A DNA stretch of 10,000 nucleotides, from assembly GCA_008636095.1 (NCBI GenBank), contig VSJD01000227.1, positions 1 to 10,000 of the forward strand. Direction: 5' to 3'. The notes under the pieces were generated by a model. The model was not told where the DNA came from and ran no database searches. It saw only the letters and a list, made by a program, of their open reading frames with translations. This document shows positions 5,993-10,000 of this stretch, in pieces. The translations under genes and the position numbers were made by a program. This stretch comes from Kiritimatiellota bacterium (lineage in GTDB: Bacteria > Verrucomicrobiota > Kiritimatiellia > JAAZAB01). Within the stretch, counting starts at the first letter, position 1; the number at the start of each line of letters is the position of its first letter.

Positions 5993-7213
5993 TCATGACA
6001 TCAAATCCAGCTCCGCCAGGCATTCGATATGGGCGGTCTGCGGGAACATATCGAAAGGTTGAACACGGACGAGCCGATAACCGGACTGGGCCAGTTGCTT
6101 CAAATCCCGGGCCAGGATCGGCGGGACGCAAGACAGGTACAAGAGATGGTGTGGCCGATGGCGTGTGATGGCGCGCAGGACAGGCAACGAACAGCCGGCG
6201 CGCGGGGGGTCGAGGATCAGGCAGGTGCGGTCTGCCGGTGAGTCTCGCAGGGCCCGTTCCAAACGTGCCTCGGCCCGACCCTGCAGGAACGTCACGTGAT
6301 GGGCTTCCTGCCGCGCGGCGTTGGTCTTCGCCGCGGCGACGGCGTCGCCATCAACCTCGATGCCAATACCCTGCTGATTACGGCTGGCCAGCGCCAGCAC
6401 AAATACGCCGACCCCGCAATAGGCGTCTACCAACGTGGAACAGCCGAAAGTCTCGAACCAAATGCCGGCAGTGGTCAGGATTTGATTGAGGACTTCCGGG
6501 TTGACCTGGAAAAACGAGTTCAGCGGATAGTCGTAAGGCCGATCAAGGACCTTTTCGGTTAGCGTGCCAGGCTTTCCATCAGAAGCCGTGCGGCGGCCGT
6601 CGCATTCCGTGAACCACCGGGCCTCGCCGGCTTGGTTGCTCCGAATGACAAGGTGCTCGCCGACAAGGCGCTTGCCGACAAGGCGCTTGCCTTCGGTCAG
6701 CGTGCGCTGGAGCTGCTCGCGCAGGATAGCATTAATAGGCTCGGTGGCCAGCGGACAGCGCGCAATGGGGATGGGCCGCCTGTCATTCAGCGCCAGGAAA
6801 GCCGGTTGGCCAGGACCGTGCAATGTAATCTTGTTGCGATAGCCATAAGGGTGCGGACTCGGGATCATCGGCTCGAGCGGTGGGGCGCGAAACCCGCCGA
6901 TCCGGGCCAGGATCTCGGCAACCTGCTTTTGCTTCCAGCGAATCTGGGCGGCATAATCCAGGTGCTGATACCGGCATCCGCCGCAGGTGCGGAAGTGCGG
7001 GCAGGGCGGTTTGATGCGCTCCAGGGAGAGAGTGAGCACTTCGACGGCGTCTGCCCGCGCGTAGCGTTTGGCTTCCTGAGTCAGATGTGCCCGCACCCGC
7101 TCACCGGGCAGTGTAAACGGGACAAAGCACGCGCGCCCGTCCGTGCGCCCAACGCCATCGCCACCGTAAGCCAGGTCAGTGATTTCCAGTTCGATGGATT
7201 TTGAAGTTGTCAT
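5993..7213 (-). CDS. rlmD: 23S rRNA (uracil-5-)-methyltransferase, RlmD/RumA type
   Basis: 406 residues (E. coli RlmD has 433). The protein transfers a methyl group from S-adenosylmethionine to C5 of a uridine in 23S rRNA (U1939 in E. coli). An N-terminal TRAM domain (about 1-60, with LAYGGDGVGR at 14-23) is followed by [4Fe-4S] ligands Cys71, Cys77, Cys80 and Cys153, spaced as in RlmD. The SAM-binding motif is LVDAYCGVGVFVLAL (261-275), then LILDPPRAG (332-340) and the catalytic YLSCVPPILARDL with Cys362; Glu397 in HIECLAEL is the likely base. The ATG has no clear Shine-Dalgarno site, unusual for this window. Residues 175-189 are three tandem pentapeptides (GKRLV GKRLV GEHLV) encoded by a 15 bp repeat. 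TrmA-class specificity is hard to tell from sequence; the iron-sulfur cysteines and TRAM domain favour an RlmD/RlmCD type. Confidence 0.92.
   Translation of the reverse strand: MTTSKSIELEITDLAYGGDGVGRTDGRACFVPFTLPGERVRAHLTQEAKRYARADAVEVLTLSLERIKPPCPHFRTCGGCRYQHLDYAAQIRWKQKQVAEILARIGGFRAPPLEPMIPSPHPYGYRNKITLHGPGQPAFLALNDRRPIPIARCPLATEPINAILREQLQRTLTEGKRLVGKRLVGEHLVIRSNQAGEARWFTECDGRRTASDGKPGTLTEKVLDRPYDYPLNSFFQVNPEVLNQILTTAGIWFETFGCSTLVDAYCGVGVFVLALASRNQQGIGIEVDGDAVAAAKTNAARQEAHHVTFLQGRAEARLERALRDSPADRTCLILDPPRAGCSLPVLRAITRHRPHHLLYLSCVPPILARDLKQLAQSGYRLVRVQPFDMFPQTAHIECLAELDLMS
6644..6691 (-). repeat. 15 bp in-frame tandem repeat inside the rlmD-like gene
   Basis: GCCGACAAGGCGCTT occurs twice, perfectly, at 6659-6673 and 6674-6688, followed by GCC. 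A diverged third copy, AATGACAAGGTGCTC, lies at 6644-6658. In the protein they give GKRLV, GKRLV, GEHLV. The two exact copies, identical also at synonymous positions, point to a recent duplication in a loop between the iron-sulfur region and the methyltransferase domain. Confidence 0.85.
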
Positions 7214-7360
7214 GGATGAGGACCAGGCAATAAATGGCTCATAAGGCCCAACGCTATGACATCTTCTATTATGCTTGTAAAGTTATATTTTGAGCATGAA
7301 AATTACCTTGCCGTGCCGATGATTTTAACATAAAAGCATAACCATTTGAAAGACAGTCAA

Positions 7361-8122
7361 ATGAAATCTCTTGAAACCATTGTGTCGTTTCTTGACCGGG
7401 AGCTCGACATCAAAGCGTTTGCGGACGCATCCCATAACGGGCTGCAGGTTGAAAATTCCGGCAAGATTGCCCGCATAAGTGTCGGCGTCGACGCCACCCT
7501 CGCATTCTTCGAAGCAGCGGCCCGCCGCAAAGCCCAAATGGTCATTTGCCATCATGGTCTGAGTTGGGGTGATTCGCTGAAGCGCATCAGCGGACTTAAC
7601 TACCGGCGGCTGAAGTTTCTTCTGGACCATGACATGGCTCTCTATGCCTGTCACCTTCCGCTGGACGCGCATCCGCGCCTCGGCAATAACGCGCAAATTG
7701 CCAAGGCCTTGGGCCTGCGGAGGCTGAAGCCCTTTGGTATCTACCACGGGATTCCCATCGGTTTCTGCGGGGCGTTACCGGAAGCGATGCCTTATACCGC
7801 CTTTAAAGCACGTGTCCAGCGCGTAATGGGAAACACCGTCGGCACGATGGACTTTGGCAAGCGCAGGGTCCGAACAGTTGCGATTGTTTCGGGCGGCGCC
7901 GATGCCGAGCAGATTGACGAAGCCGGGCAAAAGGGCATGGATGTTTATATCAGCGGTGAGCCCAAACTGGCGGCCTATCATCTGGCCCAGGAACACAAAA
8001 TCAATGCTGTTTTTTCCGGACACTATGCCACTGAAGTGTTCGGCGTCAAGGCGCTGGCGCGCCTGTTATCGGCGCGCTTCGGGTTGCAAGCCGAGTTCAT
8101 CGATATGGGCATCCGGTTCTGA
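7361..8122 (+). CDS. Nif3-like dinuclear metal centre protein (YbgI family)
   Basis: 253 residues from the ATG at 7361. A TTG at 7346 would add five residues, but neither start has a good Shine-Dalgarno site, and MKSLETIVSFLDREL from the ATG aligns naturally with family N-termini. Metal ligands are all present: His64-His65 in ICHHGLSWG, Asp102 in HLPLDAHP, and His221 and Glu225 in FSGHYATEVFG. YbgI/Nif3 proteins form toroidal hexamers with a two-metal site. Their exact biochemical role is unsettled; they are often annotated as GTP cyclohydrolase type 1-like, a label with weak support. The length matches the short form (about 250) without the middle insert. The gene diverges from rlmD across 147 bp and converges with the SGNH gene 13 bp away. 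Confidence 0.94.
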   Translation: MKSLETIVSFLDRELDIKAFADASHNGLQVENSGKIARISVGVDATLAFFEAAARRKAQMVICHHGLSWGDSLKRISGLNYRRLKFLLDHDMALYACHLPLDAHPRLGNNAQIAKALGLRRLKPFGIYHGIPIGFCGALPEAMPYTAFKARVQRVMGNTVGTMDFGKRRVRTVAIVSGGADAEQIDEAGQKGMDVYISGEPKLAAYHLAQEHKINAVFSGHYATEVFGVKALARLLSARFGLQAEFIDMGIRF

Positions 8123-8135
8123 TGACCCCCAGTGA

Positions 8136-9119
8136 TCAACACTTCTTTTCCGGCTCGAGATATGCGGCAAGGTGATCCGCATAGGTGGCCATACCTGCTA
8201 TATTCGGGTGCACGTTGTCCACAAAAAACCGGGCATCATTAGGCACCAGCACCGGACCCTCCACCACCCGGCAGAAGCCTAATTCCTGGCTGACAGCCTG
8301 CACGGCCCGGCGATAGTCGCCCAGACTGATGCCCTTGTCATTGGGACCCTCGTTGCCCACCAGCGGGATAGGCGTGATCAGAATGAAAGCGGCCTTGGGA
8401 TGTGCCGCCACCTGCCGGGTTAGAAAACCAAGCAAATTGGCCGCATATTGATCAAGCGGGTTACGGGCAAGATCATTAGCCCCGTACGCAACGGTAAGCA
8501 CATCATAAGGATAGTTAATTTCAGCCTCGCTTAGAGCCTTAGACATGATGGCGCCGCCAATGCCGTAGTTCAGCACATCCAGGTTGAGGTTCAGGGCGCA
8601 GCGGGCGGCCACGGCCTGGGTGGGCAGCGGCACGGTCATGCCCTGGGTGATGGAATCGCCGCAGGCCAGCCAGCGCCGGCGCAAGGGAGGCGCCGGTTGG
8701 AACGTGGCCTGGTCATCAATTTCAAGAACAACCAGGTCAGTCCGGACCAGGTGCGGCATCCAGAGATCGAACTGAGACTCCTTGCAATCCTGGCGGTCTA
8801 AAATCCGCCCTTCCCAGGCCGGGGCTGCCCGGCCGGGACCGAATATCGCGTGCTCGCGGCCATCAATTAGGAGGCCCCCCTGGTAGAAGGGTCGGGCCGC
8901 CTGGCCGAACTGCAATCCAAGGCGCAGGGTGGCCGTATTGGAGATGAAGCGCAGTCGGACGCAGGTCGTGCATTCCAGCCGCACACGACTGGCGGGTTGC
9001 TGCCGGTAAAAGCTAGACAGCGGCGGCGGCATGCGATGGAACCGGATCGCGCCATTTTCTTCCTCGGCGTTCCAGCAGCCCGACATGCTCGCTTTAATCT
9101 GGTCGAGCGTTAATTTCAT
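8136..9119 (-). CDS. SGNH/GDSL-type hydrolase, carbohydrate esterase-like
   Basis: 327 residues from the ATG at 9119, which is preceded on the coding strand by AGGAGG (complement of 9123-9128) three bases upstream. An in-frame TTG at 9146 would add nine residues but has no ribosome site. The N-terminal half (about 1-145) is beta-rich and resembles the jelly-roll domain found before SGNH modules in two-domain carbohydrate esterases. The SGNH domain (about 148-320) shows block I LACGDSITQG with Ser156, block II NYGIGGA (Gly186 or Gly188), block III YGANDLA with Asn215, and block V DNVHPN with Asp301 and His304, so the catalytic set is complete. There is no signal peptide, suggesting cytoplasmic action. 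Likely activity is removal of acyl (acetyl) groups from a sugar; the substrate is unknown. It lies 84 bp downstream of the symporter gene on the same strand and may share its transcript. Confidence 0.92.
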   Translation of the reverse strand: MKLTLDQIKASMSGCWNAEEENGAIRFHRMPPPLSSFYRQQPASRVRLECTTCVRLRFISNTATLRLGLQFGQAARPFYQGGLLIDGREHAIFGPGRAAPAWEGRILDRQDCKESQFDLWMPHLVRTDLVVLEIDDQATFQPAPPLRRRWLACGDSITQGMTVPLPTQAVAARCALNLNLDVLNYGIGGAIMSKALSEAEINYPYDVLTVAYGANDLARNPLDQYAANLLGFLTRQVAAHPKAAFILITPIPLVGNEGPNDKGISLGDYRRAVQAVSQELGFCRVVEGPVLVPNDARFFVDNVHPNIAGMATYADHLAAYLEPEKKC

Positions 9120-9146
9120 TAGCCTCCTGGATAGGCACGTGTTCAA

Positions 9147-9176
9147 AAACGGGCTGTCAAGATGAGCCGTCCGTTT
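9147..9176 (-). terminator. Weak hairpin with T-run between symporter and SGNH genes
   Basis: On the minus strand AAACG-(GAC bulge)-GGCT pairs with AGCC-CGTTT around a nine-base loop (9156-9164), and the last stem bases run into a five-T stretch (complement of 9145-9149). It could be a leaky terminator lowering read-through from the symporter into the hydrolase. The bulge and short T-run make this uncertain. Confidence 0.25.
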
Positions 9177-9203
9177 GCTTTTATGAATGCCAAGGGACCG
9201 AGA

Positions 9204-10000
9204 TTATATATTTTTTATATTTTCATCGGATTCCTGAGCCGTCTTTTCCGCTTCTTCCATCGCGGCTTTGTCGGCGAGCGAGACGTGGCCTTCGACCCAG
9301 CCGCTGTCGAGCGGGTTATTTACGCGTTTTTTAAGATCACGGAAGAGTTGGAACAAGTCGATCACACCACCGATGCCGAACCAGAAGGTTGAGATTAGCG
9401 CCATGATTCCCGGAACAATCAGGGTTACGATGAAGAAGTACCAGCCCCACCATTTGATCGGCCACGGCGAAAACAGGTTCCAAATGACGACCGCCACAAA
9501 CGCAAGTAAAAAGTTATAGACGAAGCTATATATCAAGAAGCTCCATGCGATCACTTTGTCACCGGTGGTGTATTCCGGGGTGATGCCCATTAGCTTGGAA
9601 AGCACGGTCCTAAAACTCCACGCAACCGTTTCCTTTTTGTCGCCATCGATGTTGTAGATGCCACGGTGAAGCATCCGGTCGAGATTGAAGGGCTCCTTCA
9701 TGGTCAGCTTGGAGACCACGCAGTAGAGGACGAGCGAGAGCAGCATTGTAAATAAGTATAATTCATACGAGTTGACCGGGAACTTGACCGGATCCATTTT
9801 CCAGACGACATAGGGGTTCAGCGGCCTGGAAACGGTTTCCAGGAAGACGCCGACGCCTTCGACCCAGCCCATCTTGACCAACCAAGGATAGACGCCATCC
9901 GCCCAGTTGCGCATGACGAAGATACCGGAGAAGGAAAGCAGCATGCCGGTGATCAGCGAAGTAAACGCGCCCGCGGTGGTGCCGAAACGGCCGTAAAGGC
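9204..10000 (-). CDS. Sodium:solute symporter family protein, C-terminal part (5' end beyond window)
   Basis: The frame stays open to the right edge, giving 264 C-terminal residues; the ATG at 9944 is internal. The first visible residues, LYGRFGTTAGAFTSLITGM, fit the loop and helix typical of late helices in SSS-family (SSF) Na+-coupled transporters. Membrane segments visible: about residues 9-32 (AGAFTSLITGMLLSFSGIFV), about 80-99 (ELYLFTMLLSLVLYCVVS), about 148-177 (VIAWSFLIYSFVYNFLLAFVAVVIWNLF) and about 180-215 (WWGWYFFIVTLIVPGIMALISTFWFGIGGVIDLF), followed by a charged cytoplasmic-looking tail ending KTAQESDENIKNI. SSS proteins import sugars, amino acids, organic acids or sialic acid with Na+; the substrate cannot be judged from this part. 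It precedes the SGNH hydrolase on the same strand. Confidence 0.85.
   Translation of the reverse strand, partial: LYGRFGTTAGAFTSLITGMLLSFSGIFVMRNWADGVYPWLVKMGWVEGVGVFLETVSRPLNPYVVWKMDPVKFPVNSYELYLFTMLLSLVLYCVVSKLTMKEPFNLDRMLHRGIYNIDGDKKETVAWSFRTVLSKLMGITPEYTTGDKVIAWSFLIYSFVYNFLLAFVAVVIWNLFSPWPIKWWGWYFFIVTLIVPGIMALISTFWFGIGGVIDLFQLFRDLKKRVNNPLDSGWVEGHVSLADKAAMEEAEKTAQESDENIKNI

Noticed and set aside
6632..7204. 190-residue open frame on the plus strand
   Set aside because: It is antisense to the well-supported RlmD-type gene with all its catalytic motifs; no ribosome site or family resemblance.
7308..7336. Promoter TTGCCG-N17-TAAAAG upstream of nif3
   Set aside because: The -10 match is poor and better evidence is lacking; it would also leave a very short leader before the chosen ATG.
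8123..8150. Hairpin AGTG-ATCAA-CACT followed by TTCTTTT after nif3
   Set aside because: A four-base AT-containing stem is too weak for an intrinsic terminator, and the arm lies inside the SGNH coding end.

Overview
This 10 kb window is bacterial chromosomal DNA next to a probable replication origin. It opens inside dnaA (the N-terminal domain lies off the left edge), passes through a 221 bp AT-rich gap, and continues into dnaN. The organism is probably a member of the Planctomycetota-Verrucomicrobiota-Chlamydiota (PVC) group, perhaps Kiritimatiellota, Lentisphaerota or Verrucomicrobiota. That placement is an inference from the DnaA helix-turn-helix wording (FGKTHATVLHA in place of FGGRDHTTVLHA) and from the mix of DUF2961/GH172, AraC, SGNH hydrolase and sodium:solute symporter genes. 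Translation signals are conventional: strong AGGAGG-type Shine-Dalgarno sites precede most genes.

Layout. Positions 1-1160 hold dnaA (+, 5' truncated by the window). Positions 1161-1381 are a putative oriC with DnaA-box-like 9-mers, a dnaN promoter and an AT-rich segment. Positions 1382-2476 are dnaN (+). recF and gyrB, which often follow dnaN, are absent. In their place is a carbohydrate-related block: a secreted glycoside-hydrolase-like protein (2554-3747, -) preceded by an AraC-family regulator (3807-4628, -), diverging from a DUF2961/GH172 family protein (4882-5982, +) across a 253 bp regulatory gap with a good sigma-70-type promoter. Next come an RlmD-type 23S rRNA uracil methyltransferase (5993-7213, -), a divergent Nif3-like dinuclear metal protein (7361-8122, +), an SGNH/GDSL carbohydrate-esterase-like hydrolase (8136-9119, -), and the C-terminal part of a sodium:solute symporter (9204 to the right edge, -).

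How the genes may work together. dnaA, the gap and dnaN form the replication-initiation module. AraC, the GH-like protein and the GH172 protein look like a small sugar-responsive glycan-use locus: one hydrolase is exported, the other has no signal peptide and probably works in the cytoplasm. The symporter followed by the SGNH hydrolase on the same strand may be a second small uptake/processing unit. rlmD and nif3 are housekeeping genes.

No tRNA, rRNA, CRISPR array or insertion sequence was seen. The most interesting signal is the pairing of non-canonical DnaA-box-like 9-mers (TTAT[T/C]AACA) with a DnaA recognition helix that lacks two residues known to contact bases in E. coli DnaA.
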